A stretch of 44,688 bases of DNA from Candidatus Poribacteria bacterium (GCA_022822005.1 JAJECO010000057.1:1-44688), one strand, 5' to 3'. Shown: positions 15,616-25,450, counted from the first letter of the stretch. Translations and numbers: made by a program. Notes: generated by a model from the sequence alone, not told the origin.

Positions 15616-15730
15616 GTTAAAATCGCTTGGCTAACGGGACAACTATTCTGTTCGCTTATCCGTGCCCTTTGTGTAATCCGCTGAATCCGTGATTCAGACA
15701 ATAATTCACATGTTCCCCACCTCATATAAC

Positions 15731-15765
15731 ACCTCCCACGGCTCGAAACCGCAGGGAGGTTTTTT
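15731..15765 (+). terminator. Rho-independent terminator after membrane protein pair
   Basis: ACCTCCC (15731-15737) pairs with GGGAGGT (15754-15760), with inner CGG/CCG pairing, then TTTTTG. It is the clearest intrinsic terminator in the window. It probably ends the 14761-15615 transcript, about 115 bases after the last stop. Confidence 0.75.
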
Positions 15766-15889
15766 GTTGATCCCCCATCAAGCGTTTGACTCTCCGCCGG
15801 TTTTGTGATAATCTGAATTACCCCTTATAGAAGAAGAGGCTACGGCATACGGAGTATGCCTGCTACTTTATAGAAAGGAATTATCCTCA

Positions 15890-16696
15890 ATGAAATACAT
15901 CATGTTCACAAAACATTTAGAAGGGTTAGATATCGAAGGTATTATCGGTGCCCTGAAATCGGTTGGCGTCGGAGGTGCGGATTTGTGCGTACGTCCCGGC
16001 TATCCGGTCAACCCGGACAATTCTGAGAAACAACTTCCTGCGGCTGCAAAGCGGTTTGCTGATGAAGGGCTATCAATCCCGCTTGTGACAACGCCCACCA
16101 GTTTTCTGGATCCGAAAGACACCGACGTGCAACGGGTATACGCGGCGTGTGGGGAGGCAGGTGTTGCCAATCTCAAGGTTGGTTATTGGCATTGGTCACG
16201 GGAAGATGGCGGATATTGGGCATTGGTCGATCGCATCCGCACAGCCCTCGACGGATTTCAATCACTTTCTGCGAAACATGGCGTGCGCACCTGCCTCCAC
16301 AACCATTCGGGCACTTCGATGGGGTTGAACTCATCCGCCGTGATGAACCTCGTCAAAGGATTTGATCCGCAGCATGTCGGCGTATTTGCGGATCCGGGAC
16401 ATCTCTCGATTGTCGGAGAGCCGATCGATATGGCACTCGACATCGTGAAGGATTACCTCGCAGTAATGTCATTTAAGGATATGATGCGTCCACCGGGGGG
16501 TGGCACACGGGTGGTCCGAATGGGTCACGGTTTCGTCGATTGGGAAACAGCGGTCGGAACCTTAACAGAGATGAACTTCGACGGTCCCGTCAGTTTCCAC
16601 AGTGAATATAGCGGGGAGCCGGTGGATACGGTTATTGACCTCGCACGGATTGATGTCCGATTTATCAACGACTTACGCCAAAAGATCGGAGAATAA
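15890..16696 (+). CDS. Sugar phosphate isomerase/epimerase-like TIM-barrel protein
   Basis: A 268-residue member of the xylose-isomerase-like TIM-barrel superfamily (AP endonuclease 2 fold). These metal-dependent enzymes isomerise or epimerise sugars or related acids. Likely metal-site residues lie in CLHNHSGTSMG, VFADPGHLSIVGE and FHSEYSG near the C terminus, with SFKD between. AAAGGA lies upstream of the ATG. The gene is followed 13 bp later by a second protein of the same superfamily, so the pair probably acts on related substrates in one pathway. The exact sugar is unknown. Confidence 0.8.
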   Translation: MKYIMFTKHLEGLDIEGIIGALKSVGVGGADLCVRPGYPVNPDNSEKQLPAAAKRFADEGLSIPLVTTPTSFLDPKDTDVQRVYAACGEAGVANLKVGYWHWSREDGGYWALVDRIRTALDGFQSLSAKHGVRTCLHNHSGTSMGLNSSAVMNLVKGFDPQHVGVFADPGHLSIVGEPIDMALDIVKDYLAVMSFKDMMRPPGGGTRVVRMGHGFVDWETAVGTLTEMNFDGPVSFHSEYSGEPVDTVIDLARIDVRFINDLRQKIGE

Positions 16697-16709
16697 AGGG
16701 AGGGAATGG

Positions 16710-17522
16710 ATGAGCCAATTTACACTCGCACTGAATACCAGTACAATTCGGCCTGCAAGTCTTATGAATAAAATACGGATTGCGGGTGAGACGGGTTACG
16801 AAGCGATCGAACTCTGGAACGACGACCTCACCGCTTATGAAGAGGAACACGGTTCATTAGCAGATGTGAAACGTGCCCTCGACGACTATGGGCTCCCCGT
16901 AGTAACCGTTATCGCCCTGCACGGTTGGCTGGACAGCACTGGCGCAGAACATCAAGAAGCACTCGAAGAGGCGAAGCGGCGTATGGCGCAGGCTGCGGCT
17001 GTCGGATCAACCTATAGCGTTGCAAGTCCACCGCGTGGGGTGGCAGATTTGCAGTTGGGTGGACAAAACTACCGCGAACTGCTCGAATTGGGGCGGGAGT
17101 TGGGGGTCAAACCGGCGATGGAGTTTCTCGGTTTTGTGGACGGGATCAATCAGGTCAAACACGCTTGGGAAGTTATGGAGGTTGCTGATCACCCCGATAG
17201 TACCATCGTTCTCGATCCATTCCACATCTACCGCGGAGGCGGCGAAACCGATGACATGCGTGGAATCCCTGCGGACAAGATAGCGGTGTTCCATTTCAAC
17301 GATGCACCCGCCTCGCCGTCCCGCGCAGAGCAGACCGACGCGGATCGGGTCTATCCCGGCGACGGTATCCTTGATCTAAAGGAAATGATTGCGATTCTAA
17401 AGGAAGCGGACTATCAGGGCGTAATCTCCTTAGAGCTGTTCAACCCCAGCTATTGGGAAGAAGATCCGCGGGAAGTTGCACGCATTGGGCTGGAGAAGAT
17501 GAAGGTAGCAATCGGAGATTAG
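16710..17522 (+). CDS. Sugar phosphate isomerase/epimerase-like TIM-barrel protein
   Basis: A 270-residue xylose-isomerase-like TIM barrel. Metal-binding candidates are AMEFLGF (Glu), VLDPFHIYRGGG (Asp and His), VFHFNDAP (His) and SLELFNPSYW (Glu); that series of Glu, Asp/His, His and Glu is typical of inosose isomerase or IolE/IolI-like and hydroxypyruvate isomerase-like enzymes. I start at the ATG at 16710, with GGGAGGGA just upstream; a longer in-frame start lies inside the preceding gene. It probably forms an operon with that gene. It converges with the KTSC gene on the other strand, 34 bp away. Confidence 0.82.
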   Translation: MSQFTLALNTSTIRPASLMNKIRIAGETGYEAIELWNDDLTAYEEEHGSLADVKRALDDYGLPVVTVIALHGWLDSTGAEHQEALEEAKRRMAQAAAVGSTYSVASPPRGVADLQLGGQNYRELLELGRELGVKPAMEFLGFVDGINQVKHAWEVMEVADHPDSTIVLDPFHIYRGGGETDDMRGIPADKIAVFHFNDAPASPSRAEQTDADRVYPGDGILDLKEMIAILKEADYQGVISLELFNPSYWEEDPREVARIGLEKMKVAIGD

Positions 17523-17556
17523 GCATGCAATCCAATCCTCCCGATTATTGTCAGCA

Positions 17557-17769
17557 TCAGCCAACTTGTGTCCAAGGATATACGTCAATAATGTATTCGT
17601 GCATATAACGACCTTTCGATTCAGCTTCCATCAGTTCTTTATATTCCTCTGGGGGCACATCATAGTAATGGTATACCCCACCGGTGTTAAAGACAACTTC
17701 AAGTGTATGGGTCTTGGAGCCGTAACCTACAGCGTAGAGCATACTGGATTCGACGGTGGTTAATTGCAT
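17557..17769 (-). CDS. KTSC-domain protein
   Basis: A 70-residue single-domain protein of the KTSC family, named after lysyl-tRNA synthetases that carry it at the C terminus. VESSMLYAVGYGSKTHTLEV, VYHYYDVPPEEYKELM and AESKGRYMHEYI follow the family pattern. Stand-alone copies are common and uncharacterised; a nucleic-acid-related role is usually guessed. GGAGG with suitable spacing precedes the ATG at 17769, so I reject the longer frame to 17823. It is the last gene of the minus-strand block, 79 bp after priA. Confidence 0.82.
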   Translation of the reverse strand: MQLTTVESSMLYAVGYGSKTHTLEVVFNTGGVYHYYDVPPEEYKELMEAESKGRYMHEYIIDVYPWTQVG

Positions 17770-17848
17770 CAGATCCTCCGTTTTTAGGGTTACGGCATAC
17801 GGAGCCCCGCAGGTGGGATTCAAAGCAATACGCCTACTACTATCAACC

Positions 17849-20305
17849 CTACAGCACGCTTATTGGATCAATATCCACGATCAGATCGATATTCGTGGGC
17901 GATGCTTCAGCAACCGCACACCGAATCAGTTCACGCAGTTCTTCAACATCTTCAGATCTCAACAGAAAAAGCCATCGAAATTTATTTCTGATCTTGGCAA
18001 GCGGCGCGGGGACGGGGCCTCGAATCTCGACTGTTGGGAAGCGATCCGCTTTGAAGATCTCAAGTTGATCCAGTAGATGGTTCGCGGTTTGGATAACGTC
18101 CTCCTCGACCTCTCCGCGGAGAAGGATGGTTGCGGCATGGCTCAACGGCGGGTAAAGTAGTGCCTCGCGATAGCCAATTTCTTCGCGGTAGAAACGGAGG
18201 TAGTCATGTCCCTGTGCTGCTTGGATGCTGTAGTGTTCCGGCATGTAGGTCTGGACAATAACGTTGCCACCCACCTCGCTACGTCCGGATCGCCCAGCGA
18301 CCTGTGTAAGCAAATTAAACGCGCGCTCACCGGCACGAAAATCCGGTAGATTTAGTGCAGTATCGGCAGAGATCACGCCAACAAGGGTCACATTCGGAAA
18401 ATCTAATCCTTTCGCAATCATCTGGGTTCCGACCAAGATATCAATTTCTCCAAGCCTGAAAGCGTCCAAGATCTTTTGGTGGGCATCTTTACGCCCCGTC
18501 GAATCGGCATCCATCCGTTTAACGCTTGCTTCGGGAAATGCCTTGACCACCTCCTGCTCAACCTGCTCAGTGCCAAGACCAAAATAGCGGATGTACACGC
18601 TGCCACATTCCGGACAGACCTGGGGGGTTGGACGCTCATAACCGCAGTGGCGGCACCCCATCCGTTTGGTATGGAAGTGGAATGTCAGAGAAATCGAGCA
18701 GTTATCGCACCTTTCAACGTAACCACAGGTCCTGCAAAAGACGTGCGTAGAGAATCCCCGCCGATTCAGGAACAGGATAACCTGTTGCCCCTTAGAAAGG
18801 CGTTCTTCGATTGTTCCTCGGAGCACCCTCGAAAAAATTGTACGATTGCCCCTTTTTAACTCCTCGCGCATATCCACAATCTCGACGGGTGGCATCTCAA
18901 TATTCGACACACGGGCGGGGAGTTCCAGAAGGGAATACTGCCCTTGCTCTCCGTGATAAAAACTCTCCAACGATGGCGTCGCGCTGCCGAGGATTAACGG
19001 ACAGCCAGCCAGCTCAGATCGCTTCACGGCAACATCCCGTGCGTGATAGAAAGGCTGTGCGGTGTCTTGTTTGTATGAAGTTTCATGCTCTTCGTCTATT
19101 ACAATCAGCCCGAGGTTCGAAAAGGGAGCGAAGACCGCGGATCTTGGTCCCACAACGATGTCCGCCGCTCCAGCCTTGATCTGCTGCCACTGATCATATC
19201 GCTCACCGTCTGAAAGATTGCTATGAAGCACAGCGATGCGCGCACCGAAACGTCCGACAAATCGAGAAACCGTTTGAGGTGTCAAGGAAATCTCTGGAAC
19301 GAGTACAATCACCTGCTTGCCTCGGTCCAGGACGGAAGCCATTGCTTGCATGTAGACCTCTGTCTTTCCACTCCCGGTGACACCGTGCAGCAGAAACAGT
19401 TCTCGCCTATCCGAATCAATCGCCGCTTGGATTGGCTGTAATGCTGTTGCCTGGTCCGTATTTAAGGTGAGTGGCTGCGTCGGAGGCACCGGATCCAAAC
19501 TCAGCGGGTTTCGCACAATTTGGGTAGACTCAATCTGAATTAACCCTTTCCGCTCAAGGGATTGCAACCCTGCTGAAGAGGTGTCTGCACGTTTGGTCAG
19601 TTCCGTCGTGGTCAACGTTTCATCGTTGGAATCGAGGAGAATGCGGAGCATTTCTGCCTGTTTCGGTGCGCGGCTGGCTTCCAGTTGGGGGATCTGTTCT
19701 TCAATTTCTGAAACTGACTTGGCAAGCGAAACAATTGAGACGGTCTGCGGCCTTGCCTTAGATTGGATGTTCGATCGCAGTTCGACAAGCCCTTTTTCTT
19801 GTAGTGTTGACACCGTAGTGCGTAGCCTTGAGACACCGACCCCGATGCCTCGCGCAATCTGGTGGAGGGATAACCCATCATCTTCCTTGAGTATGGACAA
19901 GACTTCCGTTTGACGCGACTGACGCATATTCGCGATCTGCTCTTTCGTTGCAAGCGAATACACAAGCCAGTTTTGACGTGTCCGGATCGCTGCGGGAGCG
20001 GCACACCGCAGCGCCTCGCCCCATGAAGACAGGTAATATTCCGCCATCCATTTCGTCAGGGTAAGCAGTTCGTCGAAGAAAGTGGGGGTGTCATCTAAGC
20101 AATCGGTAAGGTTTTTGATCTGTATAGAGTCGTCAGGCAGGTCAGGCTCATCCATCAAATCTACGATGACCCCTTCGCGGGTCCTCTCTCCCAAGGGCGC
20201 GAGTACCCTGCTACCACGCTGCGCAAGCGATTGAAGGCGATCGGGAATGGCATAGGAAAAGGTGAGATCCTGGGGGAGCGGGAAAACGACGCGAGCGTAT
20301 TGCAT
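17849..20305 (-). CDS. priA: Primosomal protein N' (replication restart helicase)
   Basis: A full-length 818-residue PriA, a superfamily 2 3'-to-5' DNA helicase that reloads the replisome at stalled forks. The N-terminal 3'-end-binding region starts ARVVFPLPQDLTFSYAIPD. Walker A GVTGSGKT is at 308-315 and DEEH at 404-407. A winged-helix-like region lies about 130-265. Eight cysteines that bind two zincs lie between 524 and 568 (CRTC, CDNC, CRHC, CPEC). The later helicase motifs (GTQMIAKGLDFPNVTLVGV, TQVAGRSGR) are intact. No clear Shine-Dalgarno was seen. It lies downstream of the UDG gene with an 82-bp gap holding a 10-bp inverted repeat (20331-20340 and 20375-20384). Confidence 0.97.
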   Translation of the reverse strand: MQYARVVFPLPQDLTFSYAIPDRLQSLAQRGSRVLAPLGERTREGVIVDLMDEPDLPDDSIQIKNLTDCLDDTPTFFDELLTLTKWMAEYYLSSWGEALRCAAPAAIRTRQNWLVYSLATKEQIANMRQSRQTEVLSILKEDDGLSLHQIARGIGVGVSRLRTTVSTLQEKGLVELRSNIQSKARPQTVSIVSLAKSVSEIEEQIPQLEASRAPKQAEMLRILLDSNDETLTTTELTKRADTSSAGLQSLERKGLIQIESTQIVRNPLSLDPVPPTQPLTLNTDQATALQPIQAAIDSDRRELFLLHGVTGSGKTEVYMQAMASVLDRGKQVIVLVPEISLTPQTVSRFVGRFGARIAVLHSNLSDGERYDQWQQIKAGAADIVVGPRSAVFAPFSNLGLIVIDEEHETSYKQDTAQPFYHARDVAVKRSELAGCPLILGSATPSLESFYHGEQGQYSLLELPARVSNIEMPPVEIVDMREELKRGNRTIFSRVLRGTIEERLSKGQQVILFLNRRGFSTHVFCRTCGYVERCDNCSISLTFHFHTKRMGCRHCGYERPTPQVCPECGSVYIRYFGLGTEQVEQEVVKAFPEASVKRMDADSTGRKDAHQKILDAFRLGEIDILVGTQMIAKGLDFPNVTLVGVISADTALNLPDFRAGERAFNLLTQVAGRSGRSEVGGNVIVQTYMPEHYSIQAAQGHDYLRFYREEIGYREALLYPPLSHAATILLRGEVEEDVIQTANHLLDQLEIFKADRFPTVEIRGPVPAPLAKIRNKFRWLFLLRSEDVEELRELIRCAVAEASPTNIDLIVDIDPISVL

Positions 20306-20387
20306 AGCGTGAAATAGGCGTGGTATATTGGTTCATTAGCACATTAGTCTCTCAATAAACTGGTGAATAAGTGAGCTAATGAACGAA

Positions 20388-21071
20388 CTACGTTTTTAGT
20401 TCCGCCATTACTTTCTGCATATCCTCCCAAACATCGCGTTTGCCGTGCGGATTCCGGAGGAGGTAGGCGGGATGGTAGGTTGCCATGAGTTTGCAGCCGT
20501 GATAATCGTGGAAACTGCCACGCAACGAAGAAATACTCTGGTTGGTGCGGAGCAACGTCTGCGCGGCAAAGGTGCCGAGCGCACAGATTACCTTCGGCTT
20601 GATCAGTTCAATCTGTCTGAGCAGGAAAGGCTCACAGCTTTCAATTTCGACCGGTTTCGGGTTCCGATTGCCGGGCGGACGGCACTTAATCACGTTGGCG
20701 ATATAGATATCTTCGCGCTTCAATTCCATCGCTTCAATAATCCGTGTGAGTAATTGTCCCGCTCGCCCAACGAAGGGCACCCCCTGAGCGTCTTCGTCCG
20801 CGCCGGGGGCTTCGCCGACAAACATGAGGTCCGCATTTTCGTTCCCAGTTCCGAAAACGACTGTATTTCGTCCCTGATGCAATTCGCACCGCTCACAACC
20901 CATTGCTTCATTGCGCAATTGCTCTAGATCAAACTGGGCAAATTCTGATTCGGGTTCTTCCTCTTCTTCAATCAATTCTGTGAAGCCAAGCTGCATCTGT
21001 TCTTCCACGTATTCCCTCACTGTTGCGACAAGTTCCAAATACCCTTCGACAACTTCATTCTGATTTGACAT
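20388..21071 (-). CDS. Family 4 uracil-DNA glycosylase (Fe-S)
   Basis: A 227-residue type 4 uracil-DNA glycosylase that removes uracil from DNA. Motif 1, GEAPGADEDAQGVPFVGRAG, lies at 86-105 and the HPAYLLR motif at 200-206. C59, C62, C130 and C146 match the [4Fe-4S] ligand pattern of family 4. An extra N-terminal region of about 50 residues is acidic (ELIEEEEEPESEF), as seen in some homologues related to phage DNA polymerase domains. It lies 27 bp after the PGI/PMI gene, probably in the same transcript, and leads on to priA, a DNA-repair-linked pairing. Confidence 0.93.
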   Translation of the reverse strand: MSNQNEVVEGYLELVATVREYVEEQMQLGFTELIEEEEEPESEFAQFDLEQLRNEAMGCERCELHQGRNTVVFGTGNENADLMFVGEAPGADEDAQGVPFVGRAGQLLTRIIEAMELKREDIYIANVIKCRPPGNRNPKPVEIESCEPFLLRQIELIKPKVICALGTFAAQTLLRTNQSISSLRGSFHDYHGCKLMATYHPAYLLRNPHGKRDVWEDMQKVMAELKT

Positions 21072-21098
21072 GTGCCATAACGCAAAACGTGGTGCGTT

Positions 21099-22151
21099 TC
21101 ACGTCTCCAATCGGCGCTTGAGTTCCTCAATTCGCCTAACAGGTGTTGGATTCTGTTCGTACAGAATTGCGAGATAGTAACTGGTCCAATCCCCGATTGC
21201 AACCAGGGATAGCAAGCGGGTGAGTAGCGATGTTCCCTCGGAATGCACCTGCGCGATGCCGCCGGTATAGGACTGAATCAGTTCGGCCGTGATATCCATC
21301 CGACGTTGCGTCTGAGATGGCGCAGCCGGGTCGCGGAGCTGGAGGACGTGACATGATCGCGTCAACGCCGGTGGATGCTTCCACCCCTCAATCTCGTTGT
21401 GATTCATCTCAGGATACACACTATAATAGGCGAGCGATTTGCCGTTTTCATTTATCTGCCCCTTCCATCGCATCGCAACCGCTTCGAGTTCTTGAGAGGC
21501 ATAGATAACGGGCAATTTTCCATGCAGCGCGTGTGCCAGCTGCTTGGGTTGACTCTCAGGGGCGTCCGGCTGAAAATCTACCGCCATTCTCGCTAGTAGC
21601 GCAACCGCTTCCTCCAGATCGCTCTGGAGATTGAGGTCTAGCGTATACCCAAGCCGGGCAAATACCGATAAAATCGGCATAAGCAGATAACCGAGCGAAG
21701 CTCTTGGAGGTTGTCCGGCTGGGATTGCTAAACAGGGGAAACCGTGTGCGTCCGCGAACCCCTTTAGCTTTCCACCGCTGGTAACCGCCAGGATTTTCGC
21801 TCCCTGTGCAAAAGCTTTTTTAACAGACAGGAGGGTTTCTTCGGTATTGCCCGAATAGCTAACAGCGACGAAAAGTGTCTGAGACGAGACAAACGCAGGG
21901 AGGGTATATCCTCGGTGGACAATAATTGGGCATGGGAATTCAGTTCCAGCCACTGCTTTCACGAGATCGCCGCCAATCCCAGAACCGCCCATCCCGGCTA
22001 TTACAATGTTGTTGGGAATCCGCTCATCACACCCCGCCAGATCGAGGGCTTCACCAATCTCCCAGCCACGCCTACACTGCTCGGAGAAGGTAGAGAGTAG
22101 ATGAAGCATATCCTCGGAATCATGTTGTTGGATTTGAGCGAGATTCAACAT
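21099..22151 (-). CDS. Bifunctional phosphoglucose/phosphomannose isomerase (SIS domains)
   Basis: A 350-residue double-SIS protein of the bifunctional PGI/PMI family, which interconverts fructose-6-phosphate with glucose- or mannose-6-phosphate. The sugar-phosphate-binding loops GMGGSGIGGDLV (53-64) and SYSGNTEETL (98-107) are intact. EMNHNEIEGW (about 248-257) is the conserved segment carrying the catalytic Glu and His. FARLGYTLDL and PAGQPPRASLGYLLMP are further family marks. It lies 74 bp after rseP in the same direction. It is well recognised, though which activity dominates in vivo cannot be told. Confidence 0.92.
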   Translation of the reverse strand: MLNLAQIQQHDSEDMLHLLSTFSEQCRRGWEIGEALDLAGCDERIPNNIVIAGMGGSGIGGDLVKAVAGTEFPCPIIVHRGYTLPAFVSSQTLFVAVSYSGNTEETLLSVKKAFAQGAKILAVTSGGKLKGFADAHGFPCLAIPAGQPPRASLGYLLMPILSVFARLGYTLDLNLQSDLEEAVALLARMAVDFQPDAPESQPKQLAHALHGKLPVIYASQELEAVAMRWKGQINENGKSLAYYSVYPEMNHNEIEGWKHPPALTRSCHVLQLRDPAAPSQTQRRMDITAELIQSYTGGIAQVHSEGTSLLTRLLSLVAIGDWTSYYLAILYEQNPTPVRRIEELKRRLET

Positions 22152-22225
22152 CGGTATCTATCCAATATCAATTCGTTGGGTCATCCGCACACAGACCGAG
22201 TAATGAGCCGGTCCAACCTTTAGGT

Positions 22226-23860
22226 TCAGACGAAAAAGACGCGCACTACATCGTAGAACGTGATGTATAGGAACAGGCCTGCCAGCAAGACAATGCTCAC
22301 CTGCTGAATAATCATCTGCTTGCGGATACTCAGGGGTCGGCCGCGTAACTTCTCAAGGGTGAAGAATAGGATTTGCCCCCCGTCCGCAATCGGAATGGGC
22401 AATAAATTGACGATGGCAAGATTTACACTGATGAAGCCCACGAAAAAGAGCAAACTTCGCACACCGAATTCCACAACGCGGCGTGTGGTGTCTACAATTC
22501 CGATGGGACCGGTGAGGTATTTGGTTTTAACCTCGCGCGTGACGAGGCGTTTGAGCACCTTTGCAACCATTTCCAAAATTAGCCAGTTCGTCTGAACACC
22601 TTCACCCACAGCTGTTATGACATTATATTCCGGAATTGGAGCAGAGGGGACAGCAAGTGCAAGTCCATTTAGGGATAACTTCCAATGCAACCCTTGGAGG
22701 TTGAGCTGATCCATCTCCTCGCTGCGACTAGGGATCAACGTTGCGGTCTGTTTTTCACCATTGCGGAGTAAGCCCATCTCAACGGATTGACCGGGATTTT
22801 TGGAAACCAATTCGTACAACCTCGGATACAATTCAAAGTTCTCGATGGATTCCCCGTTAACTGAAATAATCTCATCCCCAGTTTGGATGCCCGCGTTTTC
22901 CGCTTCGCTTCCCTCCGCGACAACAGCATTAATTATCCAGTTAATCGGAAAACTGACCTGTAAAGACTCGGCACCCCGCCGAATCCCCAGTAAGACCTCG
23001 TCGTTCTGACTCCTGTTAATCTCTTGGTAAAGTCGCCGATGCGCCGATCCAAAGGGGTAAGAAGGTTCCCAAATGACTGAGCCGAATTCAGGCACATGAT
23101 ATATCTCTCGCCCGTTGATACTTTCTATCATGTCCTTAACTTGGATGCCGGCTTGCGCCGCTGCGCTGCCTTCGGTGACACTTTCAACCGTCGGAGACTG
23201 GCGCGCAGATACTCGAATCTGCCCGATTCCCCGTCTATCAAGACTTCTTGGCGTAACATAGAGCGTCTCACGTTGACCGCCGCGAGAAACAACAACTATC
23301 AACTCTTCATCGGGGTTTGTAAGGATTGTGGTGTTGAAATCCTGCCAATTCTTAATCTTTCTGCCGTTAATTGACACAATAGTATCACCCGGCTCGATGC
23401 CACCCTTCTTCGCAGGGCTGTCATCAGCGACTAATCCGATCTGGGCCATCCGATCCGACCGCCCAATCAGCATCTCCATCAACCACATCGTACCACGATC
23501 TAATCCCATAAGATACACAAATGAAAAGAGGAGGATTCCGAGTATAAAGTTCATCGCGGGTCCTGCAATTGCCACAAAGATACGATGTCCAACGGGGGCG
23601 GAAGCGAATTCACCCTGTTCGCCTTTCTGTTCGTCAGGACTCTCTCCCGCCATTTTCACAAATCCACCGAACGGCAGGGCGGATATGCAGTAGTCGGTCT
23701 CTCCGCGCCGAAACCCGATGAGTCTCGGGCCGAAACCGATTGAGAATTTCTCTACTCGAATCCCGCACCGTTTTGCCGCAAAGAAATGTCCAAGTTCATG
23801 AATAAAAATTAGAAAACCGAGGGCAAGGATAGCGAGTAGAATTGTAGCAGAATGAAGCAT
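22226..23860 (-). CDS. rseP: RIP site-2 protease (M50), with three PDZ-like domains
   Basis: A membrane-embedded zinc metalloprotease that cuts transmembrane segments, as RseP/SpoIVFB relatives do in envelope-stress signalling and signal-peptide removal. HELGH (21-25) holds the zinc histidines and Glu, and NLLPIPIADGGQ (485-496) supplies the third ligand. Membrane helices lie near 4-20, 92-115, 465-485 and 518-538. At 544 residues it is longer than the usual 350-450. The middle shows three PDZ-type cores: IGLVADDSPAKKGGIEPGD (141-159), VTEGSAAAQAGIQVKD (228-243) and VAEGSEAENAGIQTGD (314-329). It lies 5 bp after dxr, so the two are one transcript. Confidence 0.95.
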   Translation of the reverse strand: MLHSATILLAILALGFLIFIHELGHFFAAKRCGIRVEKFSIGFGPRLIGFRRGETDYCISALPFGGFVKMAGESPDEQKGEQGEFASAPVGHRIFVAIAGPAMNFILGILLFSFVYLMGLDRGTMWLMEMLIGRSDRMAQIGLVADDSPAKKGGIEPGDTIVSINGRKIKNWQDFNTTILTNPDEELIVVVSRGGQRETLYVTPRSLDRRGIGQIRVSARQSPTVESVTEGSAAAQAGIQVKDMIESINGREIYHVPEFGSVIWEPSYPFGSAHRRLYQEINRSQNDEVLLGIRRGAESLQVSFPINWIINAVVAEGSEAENAGIQTGDEIISVNGESIENFELYPRLYELVSKNPGQSVEMGLLRNGEKQTATLIPSRSEEMDQLNLQGLHWKLSLNGLALAVPSAPIPEYNVITAVGEGVQTNWLILEMVAKVLKRLVTREVKTKYLTGPIGIVDTTRRVVEFGVRSLLFFVGFISVNLAIVNLLPIPIADGGQILFFTLEKLRGRPLSIRKQMIIQQVSIVLLAGLFLYITFYDVVRVFFV

Positions 23861-23865
23861 CTATG

Positions 23866-25041
23866 TCACCTTCTTGTCTGGATTAATTGGTGTGCTGCTG
23901 ATCGCGCCCATTGATCTGCAGCGAGAATATCATCAAGCATTGGCTGAGATGTAACATCGTGTCGAGTCATCACTTCCTCAAGGTAGTTTGGGATGTCTGT
24001 GAATCCTATTTGTCGGTTCAGAAACGCTTGCACCACCACTTCATCCGCACTACTGAGGACAGTCGGTAAGGTCCCACCCACCTTCGCCGCACTATAGGCG
24101 AGCTGTAGGCACGGAAATTTCTCAGAATCGACCGGTTCCATGTGAAGGACACCAACTTGCGATAGGTCGAGGCGCGGCACAGAGGTGGGGAAACGGTCCG
24201 GATAGGTCAGAGCATACTGGATCGGCAGTCGCATATCCGCCACCCCCAACTGAGCGAGCACCGAGCCATCGACAAATTCAACCATTGAATGAATAATGCT
24301 TTCCGGATGAATAACAACCTCGATTTGGGATAATTCCACATCAAAAAACCATTTCGACTCGATTACTTCAAACCCCTTGTTCATCATTGTTGCCGAGTCG
24401 ATTGTAACTTTTTCTCCCATCTTCCAGTTTGGGTGCTGCAAAGCCTGTTGAGGCGTGACCGAATTCAGTTGACCTAAAGGTGTCTCACGGAAAGGACCGC
24501 CGGACCCCGTGAGGATTAGCCGATGAATTTCAGCACGACTACCGTCATTTCCTTTAACGTCAGAAAGGCACTGAAAGATTGCACTGATTTCGCTGTCCAC
24601 AGGTAGAAGACGAACCCCATATTCCTTGACCGCCTCCATAATCAGGGAACCACACATGACCAATACTTCTTTATTAACAAATGCGAGATCTTTTCCGGAT
24701 TGAATCGCCTCCAATGTTGGTAAGAGTCCTGCACCGCCGCCCATTGCTTCCAGAACCAGATCAACCTCCGCCATCGTCGCAACTGCAGAGGTTCCTTCGG
24801 ATCCTGAAAGGATTTCAACGGTCTTGACATCCCTCAACCGTTCCTTTAGTTGATTAGCAGCTCCTTCATCCCTTACTGCTACAAGCCGCGGGCAGAATTG
24901 GCGCACCTGCTGTTCGATTCGATCAATCGATGTCTTGGCAGCAAGCCCAGCGACGACGAATTCATCGGGGTGGGTCTCCACCACCGACAGCGCGTTTTGC
25001 CCAATAGACCCCGTGGAGCCGAGAATGGCGAGGTGTTTCAT
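23866..25041 (-). CDS. dxr: 1-deoxy-D-xylulose 5-phosphate reductoisomerase
   Basis: Dxr (IspC) makes methylerythritol phosphate with NADPH, the committed step of the MEP isoprenoid pathway. The 391-residue protein has GSTGSIG (8-14) for NADPH, VNKEVLV (122-128), metal-binding PVDSE (147-151), SGGPFRE (180-186) and HPNWKMGEKVTIDSATMMNK (203-222). Length and motifs are standard. The common NKES reads NKEV here, a small substitution. The gene follows cdsA after an unusually long 409-bp gap filled with repeats, and runs into rseP. It partners functionally with ispG at 10919. Confidence 0.97.
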   Translation of the reverse strand: MKHLAILGSTGSIGQNALSVVETHPDEFVVAGLAAKTSIDRIEQQVRQFCPRLVAVRDEGAANQLKERLRDVKTVEILSGSEGTSAVATMAEVDLVLEAMGGGAGLLPTLEAIQSGKDLAFVNKEVLVMCGSLIMEAVKEYGVRLLPVDSEISAIFQCLSDVKGNDGSRAEIHRLILTGSGGPFRETPLGQLNSVTPQQALQHPNWKMGEKVTIDSATMMNKGFEVIESKWFFDVELSQIEVVIHPESIIHSMVEFVDGSVLAQLGVADMRLPIQYALTYPDRFPTSVPRLDLSQVGVLHMEPVDSEKFPCLQLAYSAAKVGGTLPTVLSSADEVVVQAFLNRQIGFTDIPNYLEEVMTRHDVTSQPMLDDILAADQWARSAAHQLIQTRR

Positions 25042-25450
25042 AGCAAGTTTACGAACAAAAGTATAGCAGGTTTTAGGCTGTAGCGTCTAAAGTAGCAGGC
25101 ATACCGCCTCCCGACGAATTCCCCTGAAATCGTCCGATCCCGATTTCAGCCCCGATATGAGCGGGACAGGTTCCGATTCTCGGGATGCTCCCCGATTGCA
25201 TCGGGACAGGCGGGACAGGCGGAACGGCACGGGATTCAGGACAATATGCCGTAACCGTTATGCAAGCCGCCGGACGCTTCACCTTTTGATCAGGACAGTA
25301 CAGTGTTCATGTTGGATTGGACGTATCAGCACGTAGGTGAGGTTGAACGGAAACGAAATAAAAAACACCAACACGCCACCGCTATTTCGGAGTTTGATTC
25401 TGATTGAAATCTCAGAAATAGAGCGAGAACCAGTTATAGGCAATCATCCG
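25042..25450. other. Repeat-bearing gap between cdsA and dxr
   Basis: No gene seen. CTGAAATCG (25124-25132) pairs with CGATTTCAG (25141-25149). CCCGAT (25191-25196) pairs with ATCGGG (25200-25205), followed by tandem CAGGCGGGA units. The part 25270-25450 is A+T-rich with no structure recognised. The gap interrupts an otherwise compact operon. Confidence 0.6.
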
